Assembly: GCA_048264125.1 (NCBI GenBank)
Contig: JBLXDM010000008.1
Location: forward strand, 1 to 64,000
Direction of reading: 5' to 3'
Origin: M1-B18 sp048264125
GTDB taxonomy: Bacteria > Bacillota > Clostridia > Peptostreptococcales > Natronincolaceae
DNA length: 64,000 nt
Of this stretch, positions 23,859-32,011 are shown piece after piece. The notes beneath the pieces are model-generated. The model had not been told where the DNA came from and made no database searches. It was given only the letters and a program-made list of their open reading frames with translations. The translations under genes were made by a program, and so were the position numbers. Every line of letters starts with the position of its first letter. Within the stretch, counting starts at the first letter, position 1.

Positions 23859-24242
23859 ATGATGCTAAATTTCTTTAAATCCAAGCTTCATAGAGCTACG
23901 GTAACCGAGGCAAATTTAAATTATATTGGAAGCATCACCATAGATGAGGCACTGATGGAGGCAGCCAATATATATCCTAATGAAAAGGTGCAAATCGTAA
24001 ACAATAATAATGGCGCTAGGTTTGAGACCTATGTAATAAAGGGAGAGCGAGGCAGTGGTACTATATGCCTGAACGGAGCAGCAGCTAGACTGGTTCAGCC
24101 GGGTGATCAGGTAATAATTATTGCCTACTGCTGGATTTCAGAGGAGGAGGCCCGAAGCTTTAAACCAAAGGCAGTATTCTTAAATGAAAAAAACCAGGTC
24201 GTTGAGGTAATGCAGCAGGAGGAAGCCGGGGTTGTTAGATAG
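23859..24242 (+). CDS. panD: Aspartate 1-decarboxylase
   Basis: 127 residues. Makes beta-alanine for PanC. It is a pyruvoyl enzyme made as a proenzyme; the self-cleavage site Gly-Ser is in NYIGSITID, giving the catalytic pyruvoyl at the Ser. NGAAARLVQPGD is conserved. It begins two bases after the panC stop, closing the panB-C-D set. Confidence 0.96.
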   Translation: MMLNFFKSKLHRATVTEANLNYIGSITIDEALMEAANIYPNEKVQIVNNNNGARFETYVIKGERGSGTICLNGAAARLVQPGDQVIIIAYCWISEEEARSFKPKAVFLNEKNQVVEVMQQEEAGVVR

Positions 24243-24328
24243 CCACAAGTCATTATTCTTCACATGCATCGGATAAATATGGTGATTGTGTAAATAATAA
24301 GCCGTATAAAGCGTATGGAGGGATACTT

Positions 24329-24592
24329 ATGAAGAAAAGGGTTGTTATCGAGAACAGGCTTACGGATGTGAAGGATTATTTTGCCGACATGGGCTATGAT
24401 GTACGGTCAATGCACCACAATGAAACCTTGAACGAAATTAATACGGAGGAATATGATGCTATAATCGTCTCTAATATTAGCAATAAAAGCCTCTCACAGG
24501 AATTAAAGTCCTCGGACAAAATAGTAGAGGCCTTCGGCCTTGTGCCCCATCAGGTTTATGAAAAGATGCAGATTAGGATAACGAGACATTAG
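24329..24592 (+). CDS. UPF0180 family protein (YkuS-like)
   Basis: 87 residues matching the UPF0180 group: a short alpha/beta protein with VIENRLTDVKDYF and YDAIIVSNISNKSL. Function not established. TGGAGGG precedes the ATG; a terminator follows. It could be transcribed with the pan operon or alone. Confidence 0.8.
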   Translation: MKKRVVIENRLTDVKDYFADMGYDVRSMHHNETLNEINTEEYDAIIVSNISNKSLSQELKSSDKIVEAFGLVPHQVYEKMQIRITRH

Positions 24593-24615
24593 TCTTAGAT
24601 AATGTATATAAAGAG

Positions 24616-24638
24616 CTTGGTAAAATACCAAGTTTTTT
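24616..24638 (+). terminator. Terminator
   Basis: CTTGGTA / TACCAAG stem with T6. Confidence 0.8.
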
Positions 24639-24774
24639 ATATGCCTAAATATCATCCTAATCCTTATAATCTGAATAATTATGGTGTAAAAATAATACAT
24701 ATACGGTTTTGTGTTTGGATAAAGTTATGGTATTATTTGATTATGTATGAATTAGCTTTGAAGGGGGTATTAAA

Positions 24775-25494
24775 ATGCTGAATACTATTATTTTTGACCT
24801 GGATGGCACCTTGCTGCCTATGGATATGGAGGATTTTTTAAAGCAATATTTTAAAGAGCTGGGTATCAAGTTTAAGGACTATTTCGGACCTGAGGAATTA
24901 ATGTCTCATATATGGGCCTCCACCAGTGTAATGATAAAAAACAGAGATCCGTTAATAACTAATGAGGAAGCTTTTTTTTCGGATTTTTTTCAGAGGGTTT
25001 CCCATGCGCCCGAGATAATAAATCCATTATTTGACGATTTCTATATCAACGATTTTAAAAGAATAATTCCGGCCGCCAGAAGAGAGGCAGCAATACAGGA
25101 GGCAGTAGGTGTTTTGCAGAAAAAGGGCTACGGCTTAGTGGTTGCAACCAATCCCATTTTCCCACAGCTGGCAATTAACCAAAGAATAGAGTGGGCAGGT
25201 TTTTCAATAGAGGATTTCCAATTTATCACCTCCTTTGAAAAAATGCACTTCTGTAAACCCAATATTGAGTTTTATCAGGAGGTATTGGATACCATAGGCA
25301 AAAGGCCTGAAGAGTGCATGATGGTGGGAAATGATGTTGAGGAGGATATGGTGGCAGGACTGTTGGGGATTAAAACCTATTTAATAGAGGACTGCATTAT
25401 TTCAAGAGGAGAGGCAAGGGAGAACGTTGATGCTGCCGGCAGCTATGGGGAATTTCTAAGCTTTGTTCACGCTCTTCCTTATTTGAATAAATAA
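24775..25494 (+). CDS. HAD-superfamily hydrolase
   Basis: 239 residues. Motif I is FDLDGTLLPMD, motif II VVATNP, motif III the Lys of CKPNIEFYQ and motif IV GNDVEEDM. A phosphoglycolate-phosphatase-like layout with an alpha-helical cap after motif I. Substrate unknown. GAAGGGGGT precedes the ATG. No operon partner is close. Confidence 0.85.
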   Translation: MLNTIIFDLDGTLLPMDMEDFLKQYFKELGIKFKDYFGPEELMSHIWASTSVMIKNRDPLITNEEAFFSDFFQRVSHAPEIINPLFDDFYINDFKRIIPAARREAAIQEAVGVLQKKGYGLVVATNPIFPQLAINQRIEWAGFSIEDFQFITSFEKMHFCKPNIEFYQEVLDTIGKRPEECMMVGNDVEEDMVAGLLGIKTYLIEDCIISRGEARENVDAAGSYGEFLSFVHALPYLNK

Positions 25495-25598
25495 CCGAGC
25501 TGTCATGTTGAGCATAATCCTTAAGGATGGGCACAATAGTATATAAGGATTTTAATACCTATAATAGGGATATATTGCTCAAAAAGGAGGGTATACAG

Positions 25599-25904
25599 AT
25601 GTCATGCTGCAATAGAAAAGAAGCCAAGGAGTCCCCGGAAAAGACTTGCCCATTTTGCAAGGGTAATGGGGAATATATACATTATCAAGCCCTTCAGAGG
25701 GTGGTGAAGGAGGATTTAATCCCCTTTGTAGAGGAAAAGGATTATTTTACCTGCACCAATTCCCAATGCGAAATTGTATTTTACAGTGGTGATGAGGAGC
25801 AGTATTTTTTAATACAGGATATAAATCTAGCATCAGATTTTAATGAAGTAACCAAGCTTAAAAGAAAAAATTGCAGTAGCTGTGGCGGCTGCAATAGACA
25901 ATAA
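25599..25904 (+). CDS. CopZ N-terminal-like metal/iron-sulfur protein
   Basis: 101 residues, cysteine-rich: CC at residues 3-4, CPFC, CTNSQC and a C-terminal CSSCGGC. The central block (CxxC ... FTCTNSQCEIVFY) resembles the zinc/[2Fe-2S] domain found at the N terminus of archaeal-type CopZ, but the usual heavy-metal-associated domain is absent. A metal or redox chaperone role is inferred. Starts at ATG 25599 after AAGGAGG, not at the upstream in-frame ATG 25527. Confidence 0.7.
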   Translation: MSCCNRKEAKESPEKTCPFCKGNGEYIHYQALQRVVKEDLIPFVEEKDYFTCTNSQCEIVFYSGDEEQYFLIQDINLASDFNEVTKLKRKNCSSCGGCNRQ

Positions 25905-25925
25905 GAATTTGGAATGGGGTGTGCT

Positions 25926-26531
25926 ATGGGGGGGATTGAAGCGACGGCTGTAGTATTGGCCGGAGGAGGAAGTACCAGAATGGGCTTTAATAAGGCTCTA
26001 TTGAGACTTGGTGAGGACACTATTATTGAAAGAACGGTAATGCCGCTTAAGGATATATTTGAGGAGGTTATAATAATTACAGATACTCCGGAGCAATATA
26101 GCTTTATAAATGGAGTAGCCTTTTACCCTGATGCCCTTAGGATTAAGGAGAAAAATTCAATGATAGGTATTTATTCGGGCCTTTTGAGGGCAAGGTATTC
26201 AAAGGCATTTGTAGTGGCCTGTGATATGCCCTTCCTCAATAGACAGCTGTTGAATTATATGAAACAGCAGCTGGCGGATGAGGATATTTTGATACCTAAG
26301 GTTGGTGGACATTACGAGCCGCTGCATGCCTTTTATTCTAAAAACTGTCTGGAGCTCTTTGAAGAAAGGATAAGGGTGGGAAAATACAAGGTTACTGGCA
26401 CCTTTGACAGCTTTAAAATAAAGCTGGTGGAGGAGGATACCATAAGGGCCTTTGACGATGAGCTCCTTAGCTTTATCAATATAAATACCTATGAAGAGTT
26501 CCTAAAGACCCGTAGGCTGATTGAGGAATGA
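25926..26531 (+). CDS. mobA: Molybdenum cofactor guanylyltransferase-like protein
   Basis: 201 residues of the MobA/NTP-transferase family: VVLAGGGSTRMGFNKALL nucleotide motif, PDALRIKEKNSMIGIYSGL, VACDMPFLN and NINTYEE near the end. MobA attaches GMP to molybdopterin; the symbol is by similarity and no other Mo-cofactor gene is in view. ATG 25926 follows GGGGTG; the ATG at 25914 lacks a ribosome site. It lies 21 bases after the CopZ-like gene. Confidence 0.82.
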   Translation: MGGIEATAVVLAGGGSTRMGFNKALLRLGEDTIIERTVMPLKDIFEEVIIITDTPEQYSFINGVAFYPDALRIKEKNSMIGIYSGLLRARYSKAFVVACDMPFLNRQLLNYMKQQLADEDILIPKVGGHYEPLHAFYSKNCLELFEERIRVGKYKVTGTFDSFKIKLVEEDTIRAFDDELLSFININTYEEFLKTRRLIEE

Positions 26532-26733
26532 TCCGATTGTGATAAAATATACAAATAGATATTAATTCGTGTAAAATATTTACAATTTAGTTAAATTTAG
26601 CGAATAGCAATAGATAAAATTGGAAATATATTATATAATGAATCTAGAACTATTTGTTATTAGATTTTTTCCCTCCTTATCTACTGGGGATTCTAAAAAC
26701 ATAGTTTATTCCCCTTGGAAAGGAGGTCGTCTC

Positions 26734-26919
26734 ATGTATCAAGATAAGAGTATCATATGCAAGGACTGTGGCTCTGAATTTACCTTTACATCCAGCGAGC
26801 AGGCATTTTATGCCGAAAAGGGTTTTGATAACGAACCTAAAAGGTGTAAGACATGCAGAGATGCCAAGAAGAAGCAGAGCAACCAACAGACAAACAGAGA
26901 AAACAGATCCTTACGCTAA
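26734..26919 (+). CDS. Zinc-ribbon domain protein
   Basis: 61 residues with two CxxC knuckles (CKDC and CKTC) about 29 residues apart, and EQAFYAEKGFDNEPKRCK between, the signature of the short 'probable zinc-ribbon' family. The C-terminal tail is Gln/Asn/Lys-rich. AAGGAGG supports ATG 26734. Probably binds Zn and nucleic acid or protein; role unknown. Confidence 0.85.
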   Translation: MYQDKSIICKDCGSEFTFTSSEQAFYAEKGFDNEPKRCKTCRDAKKKQSNQQTNRENRSLR

Positions 26920-26947
26920 TTAAACCCAACTTGAAGATATGCTTCAA

Positions 26948-26982
26948 AGAGCAGAGATAGACGGCTATTACTGCTCTTTTTA
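26948..26982 (+). terminator. Terminator of zinc-ribbon gene
   Basis: AGAGCAG / CTGCTCT arms with a TTTTATT tail. Confidence 0.8.
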
Positions 26983-27053
26983 TTGTATAAATGATTTATT
27001 GTTTAAAATAAATGCGAACAATAGTAAAATAGAAAAAAAGAGGAGGGGAAAAA

Positions 27054-27416
27054 ATGGCAAAGAATTCCATGGAATTAACAGGCTTACAAGGAAAAATCAA
27101 AATAGCCAATGAGGTGGTCTTGGTGATTGCTCAAAAGGCTGTTGGTGATATAAAGGGAATAGTATCCTTTAGCGGCGGACTTTCAAAGGGTATTGCGGAT
27201 GTATTAGGCAATAAAAGCAATTCAAAAAAGGGCGTTAAGCTGGAGACTGAAGAGAATGACATAACCATAAATTTATCAATCGTAGTGGAATATGGTGTAA
27301 TCATACCGGAGCTTGTTAAGACTGTTCAGGAGAAGGTGAAAACCTCTATTGAGGTTATGACGGACATAAAGGTTTCTAAGGTTAACGTATATATACAGGA
27401 CATAAAAATTGTATAG
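27054..27416 (+). CDS. Asp23/Gls24 family envelope-associated protein
   Basis: 120 residues covering the Asp23 domain: GKIKIANEVVLVIAQKAVGDIKGI, then ITINLSIVVEYGVIIPELVKTVQEKV and VSKVNVYIQDI. Family members are abundant membrane-associated proteins linked to alkaline and envelope stress. GAGGAGGGG precedes the ATG. Followed by a hairpin and the repeat island at 27464. Confidence 0.9.
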   Translation: MAKNSMELTGLQGKIKIANEVVLVIAQKAVGDIKGIVSFSGGLSKGIADVLGNKSNSKKGVKLETEENDITINLSIVVEYGVIIPELVKTVQEKVKTSIEVMTDIKVSKVNVYIQDIKIV

Positions 27417-27428
27417 CCTACAAACGAG

Positions 27429-27463
27429 CAGCAGCTCAATCCTTATTAGGGACTGAGCTGCTG
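27429..27463 (+). terminator. Hairpin after Asp23 gene
   Basis: Perfect arms CAGCAGCTCA (27429-27438) and TGAGCTGCTG (27454-27463). The U tract is poor. Confidence 0.6.
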
Positions 27464-27671
27464 TGTGCTTTCGTAGGAAAGTATTTCCTATGAAATGTGG
27501 GGTGTGGCGAAGCCACTTTGTTCTTTCGTAGGAAAGTTCGTTTATTTCCTATGAAATGGGGGGTTGTTAAGGGGGGCGCCCCCCCTTATTAAAATAAGGA
27601 GAGTACAGCGAAGCGTCCTAGAGAACGCATGGGTTCTCTGGAAAACAAACGTGGCGGAGCCACTTTGTTCT
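27464..27671. repeat. GC-rich hairpin repeat island
   Basis: A non-coding run of small repeats. The hairpin TTTCGTAGGAAA...TTTCCTATGAAA with trailing GGGG occurs twice (about 27469-27502 and 27525-27562). GTGGCGAAGCCACTTTGTTCT (self-complementary GTGGC/GCCAC) occurs at 27504 and, with one change, at 27651. Between them are the palindrome AAGGGGGGCGCCCCCCCTT (27569-27587) and the hairpin AGAGAAC/GGTTCTCT (about 27620-27639). GC content is much higher than the surroundings. Confidence 0.75.
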
Positions 27672-27683
27672 GTTAGGTAGCTA

Positions 27684-28118
27684 TTAGCAGTGATCCTTAT
27701 CATGCTCACAATGAGAATAATACATCATTTTATGTCTGTAGGCCTCTGCCTTATACATTGCTGATAAATACATGTTGCTGTAATATATTTGCTTCATATG
27801 GCACTCTGAATGATGGGGCTCCTCAATTATAGGCATTGTTGGATATGGCATTGGCATTGGTGATGGCATAGGTAACGGAACAGGCATTGAAGGACATGTA
27901 ATAGGTAAAGCAGGGTAACAGCCCGGCATTGATGGCATGTAGCCCATATCCGGCATAGCAGGCATATGGCCCATGTCAGGCATAGGCGGCATTGCGGGCA
28001 TATAACCCATATCAGGGTATAATGGCATAGGCATAGCAGGCATATGACCCATATCAGGATAAGCCGGCATTGGTCTGCAGCCACAATCTGGATAAATATT
28101 TGTATCTAAGTTTTCCAC
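27684..28118 (-). CDS. Met/Pro/Tyr-rich repeat protein, coat-like
   Basis: 144 residues of low complexity. Residues 15-70 are tandem copies of a YPDMGxMPAMP-type unit; a Pro/Met run (VPLPMPSPMPMPYP) follows, then a Tyr/His/Met tail ending HCEHDKDHC. No signal peptide. Starts at GTG 28118 behind GGGGAGG. The composition is like spore coat and exosporium proteins, and the Met and His/Cys clusters could bind copper; both are inferences. It sits between the hairpin island and acpP. Confidence 0.65.
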   Translation of the reverse strand: MENLDTNIYPDCGCRPMPAYPDMGHMPAMPMPLYPDMGYMPAMPPMPDMGHMPAMPDMGYMPSMPGCYPALPITCPSMPVPLPMPSPMPMPYPTMPIIEEPHHSECHMKQIYYSNMYLSAMYKAEAYRHKMMYYSHCEHDKDHC

Positions 28119-28235
28119 AAAAAGACCTCCCCTATTTAAATTCGATATGTGTATTTTTATCTCACTTCTAAAATATGAAAAACACCTATATTTGGAACTT
28201 GTACCTGTGAAATTTATTAATTAAATAGGAGAGTA

Positions 28236-28265
28236 AATAAAAAAAACAGCTGCCGAAAGCAGCTG
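28236..28265 (-). terminator. Terminator of acpP
   Basis: Minus strand: CAGCTGC-TTTCG-GCAGCTG hairpin followed by T8. A second, upstream hairpin (28277-28302, AATGCTGAGG/CCTCAGCATT) lies between it and the gene. Confidence 0.85.
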
Positions 28266-28315
28266 TAAAAAGATAAAATGCTGAGGCATATACCTCAGCA
28301 TTGGGTTTTCAATTT

Positions 28316-28549
28316 TTATTTTTTTTGTGCTTCTACATAATCAACAATATCACCGATGTTTTTAAAGCCTTCAGCCATTTCGTCCGGTATTTCCACACCA
28401 AACTCGTCCTCAATAGCCATGATTATTTCAACAGCATCCAGAGAATCAGCCTCCAGATCTCCCATTAATGATGTAGTTCTAAGAATCCCTTCTACATCCT
28501 CTACGCCCAATTGCTCTGCAATAATTTCCTTTACTTTTTGAAATACCAT
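28316..28549 (-). CDS. acpP: Acyl carrier protein
   Basis: 77 residues. The phosphopantetheine attachment serine is in EADSLDAVEI, and the acidic helix-II sequence is typical of type II fatty-acid ACP. Carries growing acyl chains in the cytosol. GAGGATT precedes the ATG. It is monocistronic, away from other fab genes. Confidence 0.95.
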   Translation of the reverse strand: MVFQKVKEIIAEQLGVEDVEGILRTTSLMGDLEADSLDAVEIIMAIEDEFGVEIPDEMAEGFKNIGDIVDYVEAQKK

Positions 28550-28770
28550 ATGTAATCCTCCTCAATTAATCATAAAATGCTTGGCAAAAATATCATTTTT
28601 AGAATACCACAAATTATTAAAAATGTGTATCCCCTTTTATTATAATCTGGCTATATAATTTTTAGGCGTGAAATTTACTGTAATGGCGCAAAAAGCCTCA
28701 ATCCTTATAGCATAGCAAATTACAGGAGAAGGGGATATGTATATAATCTGGAATAATATTGTAAAGGTTC

Positions 28771-28831
28771 TGTTAATTCTATGTTAAAAGATTTAACATA
28801 GAATTAACATTGACATAACAAACAATTAACG
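28771..28831 (+). promoter_or_regulatory. Pho box (PhoP-binding repeats) before Na/Pi cotransporter
   Basis: Four direct repeats, TTAACA (28793), TTAACA (28804), ATAACA (28815) and TTAACG (28826), start exactly 11 bp apart, one helical turn, matching the Firmicute PhoP site TTAACA-N5-TTAACA. The mirror TGTTAA occurs at 28771 and 28782, also 11 bp apart, giving a 17-bp perfect dyad (28771-28787 / 28793-28809). A TATAGT -10 lies at 28850 or 28855. Confidence 0.85.
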
Positions 28832-28908
28832 TAAGAGCTCTTAATAAATTATAGTATAGTATTTGGACATAATAGCAGAATCATATTTTGGATCTAGGGA
28901 GGATTTAT

Positions 28909-30522
28909 ATGGAGATAGCTTTTGGGTTAGTAGGCGGTTTGGGCTTATTCCTATATGGAATGAATGTAATGAGTGATGGATTACAAAAAGCTGCTGGTGA
29001 TAAACTTAAGTCTATTATAGGGATGCTTACCAACAATAGATTTATGGGCGTAGCAGTCGGGGCCTTAGTAACAATGATAGTGCAGAGCAGCAGTGCTACA
29101 ACTGTTATGGTGGTAGGCTTTGTAAATGCAGGAATGATGAAGCTCACACAGGCAGTTGGGGTTATTATGGGGGCCAATATAGGGACAACCATAACTGCAC
29201 AGATTATTACCTTCAAAATTGAAAAATATGCTCCTATAATCGTAGGCTTGGCGGTTGGAGTCTGGCTATTTACCGAAAATCGTAAAATAAAGCAGTATGC
29301 AGAGGCCTGTATTGGCTTTGGTATTTTATTTATTGGCATGAAGTATATGGGGGATGCCCTTAAGCCACTTCGCGACTATGAGCCCTTTAGACAGCTGTTG
29401 GTCAGCTTTGGTGAGCATCAATTACTTGGTATTTTTGCAGGCTTTGTAATCACTGTGGCAGTTCAGAGCAGCTCTGCCTCTACAGGCATTTTGTTAGCTC
29501 TGGCAATGGAGGGACTTGTCCCTATAAATTCAGGACTGCCTATTTTATTTGGTATAAATATAGGAACAACTACTACAGCACTACTTTCCAGTATTGGGGC
29601 CAATCGCACTGCCAAAAGAGCGGCTGCCGTACATTTTTTCTTTAACGTTTTTGGCACATTAATATTTATGCTGATATTGAGGAAGCCGGTTTATAATATA
29701 ATTACCTATCTTGATCCTGATAATGTTGCAAGACAGATCGCCAATGCACATACTATCTTTAACATATCTAATACACTCATACAGCTACCATTTGCAGGAG
29801 CGTTAGTATATTTAGCTAAGAAGGTTATTCCAGGAGAGGATGACCAGTCCATCGGAATAAAATATCTAGATGATCGTATATTAGAGACACCTTCAATTGC
29901 TCTAGGAAGTGCTGTGAAGGAAACACTGCATATGGGTAATGTGGCTAGGGAATCCTTGGAGTCTTCAATGGATGGTGTATTTCATCGATCCCAGAAAAAA
30001 ATTGATGAGACCTTTAGGCTGGAGAAGGTAGTAAATGAGCTGGAACGGGAGCTGGCAAAATACTTGGTTAAGCTTTCAAATACAAGCATATCGGCTAGAA
30101 ATCGGGAGACCGTGGACGGCCTATTTAATACAATAAATGACATAGAGCGGGTTGGAGACCATGCTGATAACTTGGCTGAGCTAGCTCAATATATTCTGGA
30201 TAATAATCTGCATTTTTCAGACATTGCAATTGAGGAATTAAGAATGATGTATGGACTGGTATTTAAGGCCTACACAGATTCTCTTACAGCAATGAGGAAT
30301 CTGGACAGCAGTCTTGCAATGAAGGTGGTTGAAATAGAAGGCAAGGTAGACCACGTTGAAAAGACCCTAAGGGCAAATCATATAGGAAGATTAAATGCAC
30401 ATCAATGTGTACCTAGCTCGGGGGTTATATTCCTGGATATTATTAGCAACATGGAAAGAATTTCAGACCATGCGTCAAATATTGCAATGGCAGTGATGGA
30501 TGAAATAAAAGCAAATAAATAA
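28909..30522 (+). CDS. Na+/phosphate cotransporter with PhoU-like domain
   Basis: 537 residues. The N-terminal 310 residues hold the NptA/PNaS repeats with two QSSSA motifs (VQSSSATTVMVVGF and VQSSSASTGILLAL) and GANIGTTITAQ / GINIGTTTTAL, the transport core. The C-terminal 200 residues are a PhoU-like helical domain (DIERVGDHADNLAEL, MERISDHASNIAM) with metal-binding E/D motifs. Imports phosphate with sodium. ATG 28909 follows GGGAGG. The Pho box upstream indicates induction by phosphate limitation. Confidence 0.93.
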   Translation: MEIAFGLVGGLGLFLYGMNVMSDGLQKAAGDKLKSIIGMLTNNRFMGVAVGALVTMIVQSSSATTVMVVGFVNAGMMKLTQAVGVIMGANIGTTITAQIITFKIEKYAPIIVGLAVGVWLFTENRKIKQYAEACIGFGILFIGMKYMGDALKPLRDYEPFRQLLVSFGEHQLLGIFAGFVITVAVQSSSASTGILLALAMEGLVPINSGLPILFGINIGTTTTALLSSIGANRTAKRAAAVHFFFNVFGTLIFMLILRKPVYNIITYLDPDNVARQIANAHTIFNISNTLIQLPFAGALVYLAKKVIPGEDDQSIGIKYLDDRILETPSIALGSAVKETLHMGNVARESLESSMDGVFHRSQKKIDETFRLEKVVNELERELAKYLVKLSNTSISARNRETVDGLFNTINDIERVGDHADNLAELAQYILDNNLHFSDIAIEELRMMYGLVFKAYTDSLTAMRNLDSSLAMKVVEIEGKVDHVEKTLRANHIGRLNAHQCVPSSGVIFLDIISNMERISDHASNIAMAVMDEIKANK

Positions 30523-30538
30523 AATTATTACCAATAAA

Positions 30539-30567
30539 ATCTCTCTTAATTAAGGGAGATTTTTTTA
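30539..30567 (+). terminator. Terminator of Na/Pi cotransporter gene
   Basis: ATCTCTCTT-AATT-AAGGGAGAT with T7. Confidence 0.85.
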
Positions 30568-30627
30568 TTTATAATTTTTCTTGTATCTTCAAATAATATA
30601 GAAAAAGCATGAAGGGAGAACAAGCAT

Positions 30628-31068
30628 ATGAAAAAGCTATCATTTATTATATTGGCTGTAGTTTTGATAACAGCCTTAAATGGCTGTAAAAGTCCACAAC
30701 AGAGGATTTCACCTCCGGTAGATGACCAAGGCTATCTGGGATATAAGCATTCTGAGGAGGTTGAAAGTGCAGATAAGCTGCAGGAACTGGTTAATGATAT
30801 TACAGGTGTTGAGGATGCAGTAGTTGTAATTAAGGGAGAAGAGGTATATGTCGGGATCTCCGATAAAAATCACACCAGTTTAACACTGCTTAAGGAGAAG
30901 ATAAATTCTGAAATAAAGCAGCAGTCTCAATACACAAAGATCTATATAACGGATGAGGAGGACTCTGTTGCCACACTGAGACGCATTAAGAATGAGCTTC
31001 TGGGGGGTGCAAATGTAGAAACATTTAGGCAGGAGCTCAATGATATTAGGGATATAATTGTTCTCTAA
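30628..31068 (+). CDS. YhcN/YlaJ-type sporulation lipoprotein
   Basis: 146 residues with a signal peptide and lipobox (ITALNGC), then the YhcN/YlaJ domain (about 40-140): ADKLQELVNDITGVEDAVVVIKGEEVYVGI and a charged helix. Family members are lipoproteins of the forespore inner membrane. GAAGGGAG precedes the ATG. It lies 89 bases before cyanophycinase on the same strand, so cotranscription is possible. Confidence 0.88.
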   Translation: MKKLSFIILAVVLITALNGCKSPQQRISPPVDDQGYLGYKHSEEVESADKLQELVNDITGVEDAVVVIKGEEVYVGISDKNHTSLTLLKEKINSEIKQQSQYTKIYITDEEDSVATLRRIKNELLGGANVETFRQELNDIRDIIVL

Positions 31069-31157
31069 AGCGAACTAAGATCTTAAAAATTAATTGAACT
31101 GTATATTTCAAAGCCTAGGGGTAAAAATAAAAATAGTTTTAGTGGAAGGAGCTTTGT

Positions 31158-31976
31158 ATGCAGAATTCAGATTCACCAAAATTAATAGTAATTGGCGGTG
31201 GTGAGGATAAAAAGACCGATAAAGAAATACTGAAGGAGGTTGTCAGGCTTTCGGGAGGCAATGACTCTAGAATTTCAGTAATAACAACCGCCACCAATTT
31301 TCCTTTAGAGGTTGGGGATGAGTATAAGAGACTCTTTTATGATTTGGGAGTAGACAAGGTAGATACGATAAATATTGTAGATAGAAGGGAAGCAAATAGA
31401 AGGCAGATTGCCAAGGGTCTGGAGGACAAGGATTGTATATTCTTTGTAGGTGGAGATCAACTAAGAATATCCAGTATTTTAGGTGGTACAGATTTTCATC
31501 ATAGCCTGATGAAGCAGATGGAAAGAGGGGCCATAATCGCTGGCACCAGTGCAGGAGCATCTATGATGAGCGAAATAATGGTGGTTGAAGGTGAGGAGGA
31601 GGATGCACCGAGGAAAAGCACCATGAATATGGCCTCGGGGATGGGACTATTAAAGGGAACCATTATAGATCAGCATTTTAACCAAAGAGGAAGAATAGGT
31701 AGGCTTCTGGGGGCTGTAGCTCAAAATCCATATGTATTAGGCATAGGAATAGATGAGGATACTGCCATAGTAGTTAACCGACAGGATGAGCTCAGGGTTG
31801 TTGGCTCTGGGGTAGTTACTATTGTAGATGGAAGGGAAATAGATTACACCAATATATCTGAGCAATATCCCGATGAGCCCCTGGCTATAACCAATGTTAA
31901 GGTGCATATTTTGCCTGAGGGCTATGGCTTTAACATCAATAATAGGAAGGCGTTAATTAAGGAAGAAAGTAAATAA
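31158..31976 (+). CDS. cphB: Cyanophycinase
   Basis: 272 residues, serine exopeptidase (family S51) that releases beta-Asp-Arg dipeptides from cyanophycin. The nucleophile elbow is GTSAGAS; LIVIGGGEDK, FVGGDQLRI and DQHFNQRGRIGRL are family motifs. No signal peptide, so intracellular. GGAAGGAG precedes the ATG, and the synthetase gene follows after 35 bases: one operon for making and mobilising the polymer. Confidence 0.94.
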   Translation: MQNSDSPKLIVIGGGEDKKTDKEILKEVVRLSGGNDSRISVITTATNFPLEVGDEYKRLFYDLGVDKVDTINIVDRREANRRQIAKGLEDKDCIFFVGGDQLRISSILGGTDFHHSLMKQMERGAIIAGTSAGASMMSEIMVVEGEEEDAPRKSTMNMASGMGLLKGTIIDQHFNQRGRIGRLLGAVAQNPYVLGIGIDEDTAIVVNRQDELRVVGSGVVTIVDGREIDYTNISEQYPDEPLAITNVKVHILPEGYGFNINNRKALIKEESK

Positions 31977-32011
31977 AAATTTTACTTGAGAGTTTTAAGG
32001 AGGATTAATAA

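Noticed and set aside
27464..27671. CRISPR array
   Set aside because: The repeats are few, of two unrelated kinds, and not spaced by constant-length spacers.
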